In this document: positions 12,184 to 23,632 of the stretch, in pieces
How the letters are laid out: each line of letters starts with the position of its first letter
Numbering within the stretch: the first letter of the stretch is position 1
Assembly: GCF_018691265.1 (NCBI RefSeq)
Contig: NW_024881299.1
Span: forward strand, 164,607-228,606
Direction of reading: 5' to 3'
Origin: Tyto alba
Taxonomy: Eukaryota > Chordata > Aves > Strigiformes > Tytonidae
Length of the DNA stretch: 64,000 nt
Made by a program: the position numbers and the translations under genes
Notes under the pieces: model-generated
What the model saw: the letters and a program-made list of their open reading frames with translations, nothing else
Databases searched by the model: none
Told to the model about the DNA's origin: nothing

Positions 12184-12229
12184 TGTCTTTAAACCAAATT
12201 CAGGGGGTTTGCAGTCGGTGGATTCAGCC

Positions 12230-13060
12230 CCCTCAAGACCCCGTCCGCCCCCGTTGCACCAGGCGGCGATTTGGGGGCTCGGTGAGGAGCTGGGGGGTGG
12301 CTGGAGGGTAGTTCAGGGTACCCAGAGGGGTGATTTGGGGTGCAACTCGACAGTTTAGGGTACGGGGGAAAGAGATTTTGGGTAAGTTGAGGCTTGATGG
12401 AGAGATTTGAGACGTGGCGGGGGGCGATTTGGGGGGGACGGGGGGGTGATCTGGGGTACCCCGAGGGCAACTTGTCCACCAGGACTACAATATGGGGCCT
12501 GTCATGGGTAACTGGGGGCACTGGGGATGCAAACTGGGGTGAATTAGAGCCTGGTGGGGTCATCTGGGACTGGTATGGGGTGATGTGGGGCACTGGGGGG
12601 GGCAACCTGGGCCACCAGAGTTAGGACTTGGGGCCCACTGGGGACAATTTGGGGCTCCACAGCTGCAATTCAGGGCTCATTGTGGGAAATCTGCGGCCCA
12701 AGGGAGCATTCTTGGGGTTCCATGGATGTAATTCAGGGCCCACCGTGGAAAATTTGGGGTTCTATAGCTGTAATTTGAAGCCCATGGGGACATTTTGGGG
12801 CACCAGGGATGCAATTTGGGGCCCACTGTGGAAAATCTGGGACCCTGTGGCTGCAATTTGGGGCCCAAGGGAACATTTTGGGGCCCACTGTGGAAAATTT
12901 GGGGCTCCATAGCTGTAATTTGAGGCCCATAGAGACATTTTGGGGTACCGGGGATGCAATTTAGAACCCAACGTGGAAAAACTGGGACCTAAAGAAGCAT
13001 TTTGGGGCACCAGGGATGCAATTTGGGGCCACTATGGATGATTTGGTCCCTGCAGCTGTG
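12230..13060. repeat. Degenerate tandem repeat between WDR62 and POLR2I
   Basis: Repeated words such as GGGGCCCACTGTGGAAAAT, TTGGGGCACCAGGGATGCAA and CATAGCTGTAATTTG recur in blocks of about 55-100 bp between 12640 and 13040. A less regular G-rich stretch (GATTTGGGG, CAACTTG) runs from 12230 to 12640. In human this interval holds OVOL3; I see no zinc-finger-coding sequence here. From 13060 to 13351 there is only the presumed POLR2I 3' flank. Confidence 0.75.
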
Positions 13061-13351
13061 ACGTACACACAGAGAGACACCACCACCCCCCCCCCTGCAG
13101 CTATGTGCACCCCAAAACCCTCCCAGACCCCACGGAACTGCTCCCCTTCACCCCACAGAGCCACCGACACATCCCACTGCCAAAAATAACCATTATTACC
13201 ACCAAAATGCCACACTGGAGGGTACGGGGAGGGGGGAAACAACACACAGACCCGGGGTTGGGGGGCACAGGAGCTGCCGGGAGGGGACATTTTGGGGTGA
13301 CGGCTGCAATCTGGGGTGATTTGGGGGGTTTGTGGGGGTCTCTGGGCGCCG

Positions 13352-14894
<1,543 letters not shown>

Positions 14895-14999
14895 GGCGGC
14901 TCCGCCGTGCGCGTGCGCGGGGCCCGACGGCGGCCGCGGGGGGACAAAGGGCGGCGGGAAACGGCGGAACCGGCCCGGCCCCCCCCGGGATTGCAACCG

Positions 15000-17130
15000 G
15001 CACCCCGGGCACTGCACTCCCCGTGCATTGCACCCCGGCACCCCCGTGCATTGCACACCTGCACCCCCGTGCATTGCACCCCGGCACCCCCGGGCATTGC
15101 ACACCTGCACCCCCGTGCATTGCACCCCGGCACCCCCGTGCATTGCACCCCGGCACCCCCGTGCATTGCACACCTGCACCCCCGTGCATTGCACCCCGGC
15201 ACCCCCGTGCATTGCACACCTGCACCCCCGGGCATTGCATCCCGGCACCCCCGTGCATTGCACCCCGGCACCCCCGTGCATTGCACACCTGCACCCCCGT
15301 GCATTGCACCCCGGCACCCCCGGGCATTGCACCCCGGCACCCCCGTGCATTGCACCCCGGCACCCCCGTGCATTGCACCCCGGCACCCCCGTGCATTGCA
15401 CACCTGCACCCCCGTGCATTGCACCCCGGCACCCCCGTGCATTGCACACCTGCACCCCCGGGCATTGCACCCCGGCACCCCCGGGCATTGCACCCCGGCA
15501 CCCCCGTGCATTGCATCCCAGCACCCCGGTGCATTGCACCCCGGCACCCCCGTGCATTGCACACCTGCACCCCCGTGCATTGCACCCCGGCACCCCCGTG
15601 CATTGCACACCTACACACCCGTGCATTGCACCCCGGCACCCCGGTGCATTGCACCCCAGCACCCCGGTGCATTGCACCCCAGCACCCCCGGGCATTGCAC
15701 CCCGGCACCCCCGTGCATTGCATCCCAGCACCCCGGTGCATTGCACCCCGGCACCCCCGTGCATTGCACACCTGCACCCCCGTGCATTGCACCCCGGCAC
15801 CCCCGTGCATTGCACCCCGGCACCCCCGTGCATTGCACACCTGCACCCCCGGGCATTGCACCCCGGCACCCCCGTGCATTGCATCCCGGCACCCCCGTGC
15901 ATTGCACCCCGGCACCCCCGTGCATTGCACACCTGCACCCCCGTGCATTGCACCCCGGCACCCCCGGGCATTGCACCCCGGCACCCCCGTGCATTGCATC
16001 CCGGCACCCCCGTGCATTGCACCCCGGCACCCCCGTGCATTGCACACCTGCACCCCCGTGCATTGCACCCCGGCACCCCCGGGCATTGCACCCCGGCACC
16101 CCCGTGCATTGCACACCTGCACCCCCGTGCATTGCACCCCGGCACCCCCCGTGCATTGCACACCTGCACCCCCGGGCATTGCACCCCGGCACCCCCGGGC
16201 ATTGCACCCCGGCACCCCCGTGCATTGCATCCCAGCACCCCGGTGCATTGCACCCCGGCACCCCCGTGCATTGCACACCTGCACCCCCGTGCATTGCACC
16301 CCGGCACCCCCGTGCATTGCACACCTACACACCCGTGCATTGCACCCCGGCACCCCGGTGCATTGCACCCCAGCACCCCGGTGCATTGCACCCCAGCACC
16401 CCCGTGCATTGCACCCCGGCACCCCCGTGCATTGCACACCTACACACCCGTGCACTGCACACCTGCACGTTGCAAGCCTAGACTCTGTGCATTGCCCCCA
16501 CGTTCATTGCTCCACTGCACGCCCCATGCCTTGCACACCTGCACCCTCGTGCATTGCTCTATTGCACCCCCCGTGCATTGCACACCTGTACCCCCGTGCA
16601 TTGCTCTATTGCACCCCCCGTGCATTGCACACCTGTACCCCCGTGCGTTGCACACCTACACCCCCCGTGCATTGCTCTATTGCACCCCCCGTACGTTGCA
16701 CACCTGGACCCCCGTGCATTGCACCCCGGCACCCCCGTGCATTGCACACCTGCACCCCCCGTGCGTTGCACACCTGTACCCCCGTGCATTGCTCTATTGC
16801 ACCCCCCGTACATTGCACACCTGCACCCCCCGTGCATTGCACACCTGTACCCCCGTGCATTGCACACCTGCACCCCCCGTGCGTTGCACACCTGTACCCC
16901 CGTGCATTGCACACCTGCACCCCCCGTGCGTTGCACACCTGCACCCCCCGTGCGTTGCACACCTGTACCCCCGTGCATTGCACACCTGCACCCCCCGTGC
17001 GTTGCACACCTGTACCCCCGTGCATTGCACACCTGCACCCCCCGTGCATTGCACACCTGTACCCCCGTACGTTGCACACCTGCACCCCCGTGCATTGCAC
17101 ACCTGTACCCCCGTGCATTGCCCCCCCCGC
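15000..17130. repeat. 23-bp minisatellite between POLR2I and TBCB
   Basis: Roughly 90 copies of a 23-bp unit fill the interval between the divergent POLR2I and TBCB starts. Two main variants alternate: CATTGCACCCCGGCACCCCC plus GTG, and CATTGCACACCTGCACCCCC plus GTG. The second contains the E-box CACCTG. From about 16440 the units change to CATTGCTCTATTGCACCCCC, CACACCTGTACCCCCGTG and related 23-25 bp forms. Higher-order blocks recur: the run at about 15500-15700 is closely repeated at about 16210-16400. The unit has no stop codon in any frame on either strand, so very long open frames cross it; I regard these as non-coding. Confidence 0.97.
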
Positions 17131-17214
17131 GCCTCGCTCCCTTGCACGCACACCCCCCGCGCTGACAGCCTCCTCGCCCCTCAGCCCCCGCCCCGCCCCT
17201 TTCCTCCATCGCGC

Positions 17215-17362
17215 CTCTCCATTGGACGAACCGCGACGGGGCGGGCCGGGCGGCCCCGTTCCCTATTGGCTGCGCGGCGGCACGGCGCCGCCGATTGGCC
17301 GGGCGGCGGGGGCGGGCCGAAGGTTCCAGAAGCGGCGGCGGCGGCGGCGGCGGGGCCGCAGG
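17215..17362 (+). promoter_or_regulatory. TBCB: TBCB proximal promoter with three inverted CCAAT boxes
   Basis: A CpG-rich block between the minisatellite and the TBCB start. ATTGG occurs at 17221-17225, 17265-17269 and 17294-17298. The 44- and 29-bp spacings are close to those seen in multi-CCAAT promoters bound by NF-Y. GC boxes lie between them, and a GGC trinucleotide run (about 17333-17351) precedes the start codon. No TATA box is seen. Confidence 0.65.
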
Positions 17363-20163
17363 ATGAGGGCGGCGGCGGGGCCGGGGCCGGCGGGGCCGCT
17401 GCTCGGCGCCGGGTCCGGGTCCGGGTCCGTGGCGCTGGCCGTCACCAGCAGCCTCAACGCCTTCCGCACCCACAAGCGCTATGGCACCGGCCTCACCATC
17501 GCCGAGTTCAAGGTAGCGGGAGCGGGCCCCTTCTCCCTCGCCTCACCGGCCGGCGGCCTCCGCCCCCCTCGCGGGCCCGGCCTCAGCCGCGGCCTTCCTC
17601 CTCTTCCTTCTTCGCTTCTGGGCTCCTCCTCCTCACGGCGGGCTAGCCCCGTCCAGGGACCGCCTTCCCTCCTCCTCCTCCTCTCTGGGGCCCGGGACAC
17701 CCCTTCCCCTTATTCCTCCTCTTCTTCCTGCTCTTCCTCTTCCCTGGGGCTTGGGGCACCCCCTCCCTTCCATTCTCTTCCTCGTCCTCCTCCTCTTCTC
17801 TGGGGCTTGGGGCACCCCCTCCACTCCCTCTTCCTTCTCCTCTTCTTCCACTCTGGGGCCCAGGACACCCTTTCCCCTTCCTCCTCCTCTTCTCTGGGTG
17901 CCAGGGCACCCCGTCACCTCACTCCTCTTCCTCCTCCTCTTCCTTCTCTCTGGGTCCCAGGACACCCTCTTCTCTTCCTCCCCGGAGCCCAGAACCCCCC
18001 TCCTCCTCCTCACCACCCCAGCACCAATTTCACCCCCCGCCGTCACCCTTAGATTAGAGCTGGCTCGCTGGGCCACCTCCTGCCCCTGACCAGTCCCCCC
18101 CCCGTTTCCCCCCTTTCCCAGTGCAAACTGGAGCTGGTGGTGGGCAGCCCGGCCTCCTGCATGGACCTGGAGCTGTACAGCGCCGAGGAGGAGCCGCTGG
18201 GCCGCCTGGACTGTGATGAGGCCCTGCTGGGCTCCTACCCCGTGGCCGATGGTTGCCGCGTGCACGTGGGTCTCATTCCCCCTCCCCCTTTTTTCTTTTT
18301 TCCCCGCTTTTCACCCCAAAATCAAACCTTACACCCACTTCGTTGCACCCCCATTCCCTACTTCCCCCCCTCCCAGTAGCGGTGTGCCCTGTTGCTCACC
18401 CCAAATGAACCCACCTTGCTCTAGCACACAGCACACCCGTTTTCCCCCTTTCTCACCCCAAAATGGGGGACCCCCCGTAACGCCCCCCCCCCCGCGGGTT
18501 GTTGGGGGGCTGCAGGTGATTGACCGGAGCGGGGCGCGTATCGGGGAGTACGAGGACGTCTCGCAGGTGGAGAAGTACGAGATGGCCGAGAGCGACTATG
18601 AGAAGCGGCCAGGTGACACCGGTGGCCCCGGGGGCGTGTGTGTGTGTGTGTGTCCCCCCTTGTGTTTGTCTGTCTATCTGTCACCCCCCACGTGATGTGC
18701 CCAGTCCCTGCGGTGTCACCTCCATGGTGCTGAGGGGATGTCCCCACCCCGTGTCCCCCGTGGTGGCACGCTCCCAGTCCCCCCAGTTGAGGTGACTGTC
18801 CCTGTCCCCACTCTGTCACTGTCCCCCTAGTTGAGGGGACCATCCGCTGTCTCCCATGGTGACACTTCCCCAGTCCCCCCAGTTGAGGTGACAGTCCCCA
18901 TCCCTCATGGTGACACTCTCCCAGTCCCCCCAGTTGAGGTGACAGTCCCCGTCCCCCATGGTGACACTCTCCCAGTCCCCCCAGTTGAGGTGACAGTCCC
19001 CGTCCCCCATGGTGACACTCTCCCAGTCCCCCCAGTTGAGGTGACAGTCCCTGTCCCCCAGGGTGATTCTCCCCACTCTGTGACTGGCCCCGTTGAAGTG
19101 ACAGTGCCCTGTGGTGACTCCCTGTCCCCCTAGTTGAGGTGACTGTCCCCTGTCCCCCTGGTTGAGGTGACACTCTCCCAGTCCCCCCAGTTGAGGCGAC
19201 AGTCCCTGTCCCCCATGGTGACACTCTCCCTGCCCCCCAGTTGAGGTGACAGTCCCCATCCCCCATGGTGACACTCTCCCAGTCCCCCCAGTTGAGGTGA
19301 CAGTCCCCGTCCCCCATGGTGACACTCTCCCTGCCCCCCCAGTTGAGGTGACAGTCCCCGTCCCCCATGGTGACACTCTCCCAGTCCCCCCAGTTGAGGT
19401 GACAGTCCCCGTCCCCCATGGTGACACTCTCCCTGCCCCCCCAGTGTCCCAGTCCCCCCCAGTCGAGGTGACATTCCCCTGTTCCCCACGGTGCCACTCC
19501 CTCTCCCCCCTGAGGTCCCCCCCCTCCAGCCCTGTCCCCCGATGTCCCCACAGAGTCCCTGCGCTCCTTCCTCCGCCAGCGCCGGTGGGGACGTTACGAC
19601 GCCGAGGGGACGCGGCGCCGGGCGGCCGAGGAGCAGCAGCGCCGGGCGCAGGAGGCAGCGCTGGCGGCCGCCCTCCCCCTGGGCGCCCGCTGCCAGGTCC
19701 GCGTCCCCGGCCAGCCCTGCAAACGGGCCACCGTCATGTACGTCGGTAAGTGGCCCCCCCCAGATGGCCCCAAACCCCCGGGATTTGTCCCCAAAACCCC
19801 TCCCCCCTTCACCGCCCGCCCCCGCCCCCCCTTTTCCCCGCAGGCCAAACCGATTTCAAGCCGGGATACTGGGTGGGCGTCCGCTACGACGAGCCGCTGG
19901 GCAAGCACGACGGCAGGTAGTGTCCCCTCTTGGTGTGGGGGTGTCTTTGGGCCACCCCCAGATCGTGGCGGTTTTTATTTTAATTTTTTTTGGTTGTTTT
20001 TATTTATTTATTTATTTATTATTATTATTTTTTCCTCCATCCAAGTGTGGGCGGGCGCCGTTATTTCGAATGCCAGCCCAAGTACGGCGCCTTCGTCAAG
20101 CCCCAGAGCGTCACCCCCGGGGACTTCCCCGAGGAGGACGATGGCCTTGAGGACGAGCTGTGA
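17363..20163 (+). CDS. TBCB: TBCB, tubulin-folding cofactor B
   Basis: Binds alpha-tubulin after its release from the chaperonin and works with TBCE in tubulin heterodimer assembly and dissociation. Exons 17363-17512, 18122-18265, 18516-18612, 19554-19745, 19844-19916 and 20046-20163 join in frame to 257 residues (human 244). Exons 1-3 encode the ubiquitin-like domain ([47 protein letters not shown]). Exon 4 is an Arg/Glu/Ala-rich coiled segment. Exons 4-6 give the CAP-Gly domain ([36 protein letters not shown]). The canonical GKNDG motif is GKHDG here. The acidic tail ends in DEL rather than the DEI of human. The N-terminus carries a Gly/Ser-rich extension. Confidence 0.96.
17600..18010. repeat. 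Polypyrimidine-rich sequence in TBCB intron 1
   Basis: CTTCCTCCTCCTCTTC-type tracts alternate with GGGGCTTGGGGCACCCC- and TCTGGGTCCCAGGACACC-like words spaced about 60-70 bp apart. It is a degenerate, strongly strand-asymmetric tandem repeat. Confidence 0.7.
18720..19545. repeat. 51-bp minisatellite in TBCB intron 3
   Basis: About 14 copies of a 51-bp unit alternating GTTGAGGTGACAGTCCCC and CATGGTGACACTCTCCC. The CAGTTGAGG landmark recurs at 18931, 18982 and 19033 and through to about 19440, with some truncated units. The repeated word GGTGACA also occurs at the exon 3 splice donor (CCAG|GTGACACC at 18609-18620). The array ends a few bases upstream of the exon 4 acceptor. Confidence 0.93.
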
Positions 20164-20900
20164 GGGGACACGGGTGGGGTGGGGGGGGGGGGACACGGGT
20201 GGGGTGGGACACACACGTGCACATCGCGGGGTGGGGGTGGGGGGGACACAGCAGGGGGGAAACGCGGCACCAGGGCGGGGGTTCGGGGCAGAGCACGGGG
20301 CGGGGGAGAACAGCCTCAAATCGCTGCGTTTTCCCTTGTTTTGGGGCGCCCCCCCTCTCCCCCGCCTCTGGCGTGCCCCCCCCCGGCTGTTTCACCCCAA
20401 AATCGCACCCTGGGCCCCCCCAACACCCCCTCCCTCCCCTTCCCCCCCGCCAAAAAAAGCTGGGTGCTGCTTGCTGGCGGGGGCGGGGCTCCCTGCTGGC
20501 CACGCCCTCTCGACCTTTGAGGGGCGTGGCCTGGCGCCTGTGTTACAGCCAATGGGCGGGCGCGGTGAGGAAAAGGAGGCGGGGCCAGAAGGAGCGGCCG
20601 GGCGGGTGAGTGGGGCTGGGGGCGACCCTACAATAACACACACCCCCCCCCCCTTGTCTTTTGCGGGCGACCCTACAATAACAAACACCCCACCGCCCCC
20701 AAATCCGGTACCGACCCCCCCGCTAACGAAGCGCCGTTTCCTTCCCCAGCCGCCGCCGGAGCCGCGCCCCCCCCCCCCGCCCCCCCAGCCAATCCCAGGG
20801 GGCACCGGCGGGGCGGCCCTGCCTCATAAAGTGGTGTTTTAAGGTGAAGAAAACCGGTGTTTTGGCCATTTTTGGGGGGAATAGAAGGGATTTGCGTGTG
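20164..20900. other. TBCB-TMEM160 intergenic interval and presumed TBCB 3' UTR
   Basis: GC-rich sequence with no coding exon recognised. It includes GGTGGGGTGGGACACACACG-like repeats (20170-20260) and a direct duplication of GCGACCCTACAATAACA at about 20621 and 20667. CCAATGGGCGGG is at about 20550 and CCAATCCC at about 20790. No AATAAA is visible, so the TBCB polyadenylation site cannot be placed. In human TBCB is followed by CAPNS1, which is absent here. Confidence 0.5.
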
Positions 20901-20904
20901 GGGG

Positions 20905-21089
20905 GGAAAGGCGTAGCCAATGAGAAGGCGCCTTCCGCGCCGCAGCGGGACTGACGCGTCGATCCGCCAATCAGCGCGGGCATTGGCGGTGAGTGGTGGC
21001 CGTGGCGACCAACCGGCGCTCGCCGCGGTGGGGGGGGTGGGCTGGCGGGAAGGACGGGAGGAAGCGGAAGGGCGGCGGCGGGGGCCGCC
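20905..21089 (+). promoter_or_regulatory. TMEM160: TMEM160 promoter with three CCAAT-type boxes
   Basis: CpG-rich sequence just upstream of the TMEM160 start. CCAAT occurs at 20917-20921 and 20967-20971, and an inverted ATTGG at 20982-20986. No TATA box is seen. The role is inferred from motif density and position. Confidence 0.55.
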
Positions 21090-22315
21090 ATGGGCTGGTG
21101 GGGCGGCGCGGGGAGGGCGGCGGCGGCGGCGCTCCGGAGGCTCCGAGGCCCCCGGTGCGGCCTGGGCCCCCGGTACGGCCTGGGCCCCCGGTACAGCCTG
21201 GGCCGGGCCCCGCCGCCGCCCGCCGCCTCCGACCTGGAGCGGGCGGACGCTTGGCTGCTGCGGAAAGCGCTGGAGGGCGGTGAGGGGCGGGGCGGCGGCG
21301 GGGGGGGGCGGGGTCTGAGGGGGGGAGCCCTCTCCCCATTCTGTGGGTGTCCCCCCCCCCCCATTTTGTGTCTGTTCGCTGTGTCAGGTCTCCTTTCCTG
21401 GTACCGTAACGGGCTCCTGGCCACCGGCGTCGGCGTCATCTCCTACGCCCAGAGCGACACGGGCCGCGACGCTGCCTACGGTGGGGACGGGGGCTGGGGG
21501 CCATTTCCCCTGCTGGCACCCTCAAACTGAACCCTCGGATCCCAAACCCGACCCCCCTGGATCCCCCACCCCAAATCCTCCCCCAGATCCCCACCCCAAA
21601 CTGAGCCCCCAGATCCCCACCCCAAATCCTCCTAGATCCTCACCCCAAAGCCCCCAGGTTGTCACTCCCAGGTCCCCCTCCCAAACTGAGCCCCCCAGAT
21701 CCTTCACCCCAAATCCCCCCCCCCCCCCCCAGATCCCCACTCCAAACCCCCCCAAGATCCCCCACCCCCAATTCCTCCCAGATCCCCCACTCCAAACCCC
21801 CACCAGATCCCCTCCCCAAACTGACCCCCCTGTATCCCCACCCCAAACCCCCTCAGCCCCATCCCCGCACCCCAAACCCAACCAAAATCCCTTAAATCCA
21901 ACTCATCCCTCCCCCATCCCCCCTGCTCCCCCATTTCAGGCAGATTTTGGGGCCATTTTCCTCCTTTATAGGTTCCCCATCCCTTTGGCCTAATTATTTT
22001 TGCCAACACCCCCCTGCTTTGTGGGAGCTCTTCCCCCCCCCAAATATTCCACCTGAATTGTTCTGGGGCTTATTTTAATTTTTTTGTTTGTTTGAAGGTT
22101 TTTTCATCCTGGGGGGCCTGTGCGTTTCCTACGGGGCCGGTTCCTACCTGGTGAACCTGGTGCTGCTGCGCCGCCCCATGATGCTGCCGGCGCCCACGGC
22201 CGCCGCCAACGCCGCCGCCGCCGCGCTGCTCGCCCTGCTCTGGCTCTGCGCCCTCTCCCTCTACGTTGGCCGCTTGGAGGTGGAGATCGTCCCCGAGGAG
22301 CCCCCCGAAAAGTGA
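21090..22315 (+). CDS. TMEM160: TMEM160, transmembrane protein 160
   Basis: Small membrane protein reported to be mitochondrial; its molecular activity is poorly known. Three exons, 21090-21279, 21388-21480 and 22098-22315, join in phase to 166 residues (human 188). The N-terminus ([20 protein letters not shown]) is basic, alanine-rich and free of acidic residues, which fits a mitochondrial targeting sequence. The conserved core follows: DLERADAWLLRKALEG, SWYRNGLLATGVGVISYAQS, then three hydrophobic helices around residues 75-90, 105-125 and 130-150, and an acidic tail EIVPEEPPEK. Its position next to ARHGAP35 matches human 19q13.32, except that NPAS1 is missing between them. Confidence 0.92.
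21535..21905. repeat. Degenerate CCCCAAA/AGATCC tandem repeat in TMEM160 intron 2
   Basis: Words CAGATCCCCACCCCAAA, CCCAAACTGAGCCCCC and AATCCTCC recur every 25-35 bp. No exon is seen within the array. Confidence 0.75.
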
Positions 22316-22439
22316 CGGGGGGGGGGGCTGGGGGGGGGCTGAGGGGGGCTGGGGGACACACCCTTGTTTATAGAGAAAATAACCCCTGAGGGGTGAGAAA
22401 CTGCCCTGGGGGAGGGAAAAAAACAGCGGGGGGGGGGGG

Positions 22440-22880
22440 GGGAACACGACATTAACACCCCACCTGTGAGAATTAAAAGCTCCTTGGGAGGATTAAACCC
22501 CCCCAGGAGGATTAGAAGCTTCTTGGGAGGATTAACCCCCCCACCCCAGGAGGATTAACCCCCCCCCCAGAGGATTAAAAGCTACTTGGGAGTATTAAAA
22601 ATCCTCCCCCCCCCGAGGATTAAAAGCTCCTGGGGAGGATTAAATCCCCCCCTCCCAGCAGATTTAAAACCATTTTGGGAGAACCAAGCCACCCTAAAAA
22701 GATTAAAACCACCCTGGGGGGATTAAACTGCCCCCCCAGGGGATTAAATCCCATCCCAGGAGGATTAAAAGATGCCCTGGGATGATTAAACCCCCCCCCC
22801 CCCAGAGAATTAAAATTCCCCAGGAGGTTTCAATCCCCCCCCGGGGAGGATCAAAAACACCCGGGGGGGTTGGATTAAAA
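22440..22880. repeat. ATTAAA-containing tandem repeat at the TMEM160 3' end
   Basis: Units of about 30-40 bp based on GGAGGATTAAAAGCTCCTT and GGGAGGATTAAACCCCCC recur at least ten times. The first ATTAAA (22472-22477) is the likeliest TMEM160 polyadenylation signal, about 160 bp after the stop. Further copies repeat the same hexamer. The array separates TMEM160 from the convergently transcribed ARHGAP35. Confidence 0.85.
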
Positions 22881-23424
22881 TCCAATCCACACCCCACCCC
22901 ACACCCCCCCCTCAAAATGCTGGGGTTTTTCAGCAAAACCCTCCAGTTTTGGCTGCTTTGTATTTATTCATTCACCCTGGGGGTGGGGATCAGCACCCTC
23001 CCGGGGCCTTTGCTGTGCCTGCTGTTTGCACCCTCATTCCTGCTGTGAAAAACAAGGGTTTTGAGCAAAACTCGCCTCCGTGTGGCTCCGCTCTGGGGGT
23101 TTTATGAAAAAATGAGCATTTCTTCAGGCACAGTGGCAGAAACAAGCGTTTTCGGCCCCGTTTTTGCAGCCCCTCTGGTCAGCACGGGGAAACGGGGCGG
23201 AGGAGCCGGGCTGGGAAATAAAAAAGGTGGAAAAAGCCCCAATTTGTCCCTGCTTCATTCACAGGGGCCTCAGAAAGAGGGGGGAAAAACCCCCGAAGTT
23301 GCCCAGATTCCTGCTGATTAACCCCAAAACTGGGTTTGCCCAGTTCGCAGTGGCTGGTTTGCCACCGTTTCCCAGTTTGCAGGGTCTCCCCGGGCTGCGA
23401 GTGTGCAAAGCCCCGTGCCCAGTC

Positions 23425-23632
23425 CTGCATCACGGTGCCCACGCGGTGCCCACTCTGTCTGTGACGGGTGCCCACTCTGCAGTGCCCACTTGGTGACGGG
23501 TGCCCACTCTGTGGTGCCCACGGTGCCCACTCTGCGGTGCCCACTCTGTGACTGCTGCCCACTCTGCGGTGCCCACTCTGTCTGTGACGGGTGCCCACTC
23601 ACTCTGTGACGGGTGCCCACTCTGCCGTCCGT
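23425..23632. repeat. TGCCCACTCTG tandem repeat
   Basis: Repeated GGTGCCCACTCTG(TGACG) words of about 15-25 bp occur in ten or more imperfect copies, inside the presumed ARHGAP35 3' flank. Confidence 0.85.

Noticed and set aside
12200..13350. Search for OVOL3 zinc fingers between WDR62 and POLR2I
   Set aside because: No C2H2 pattern in any frame; the interval is a degenerate tandem repeat.
18421..19551. 376-codon minus-strand frame rich in Gly/His/Asp/Trp
   Set aside because: It is the reverse strand of the 51-bp TBCB intron 3 minisatellite and overlaps TBCB exons.
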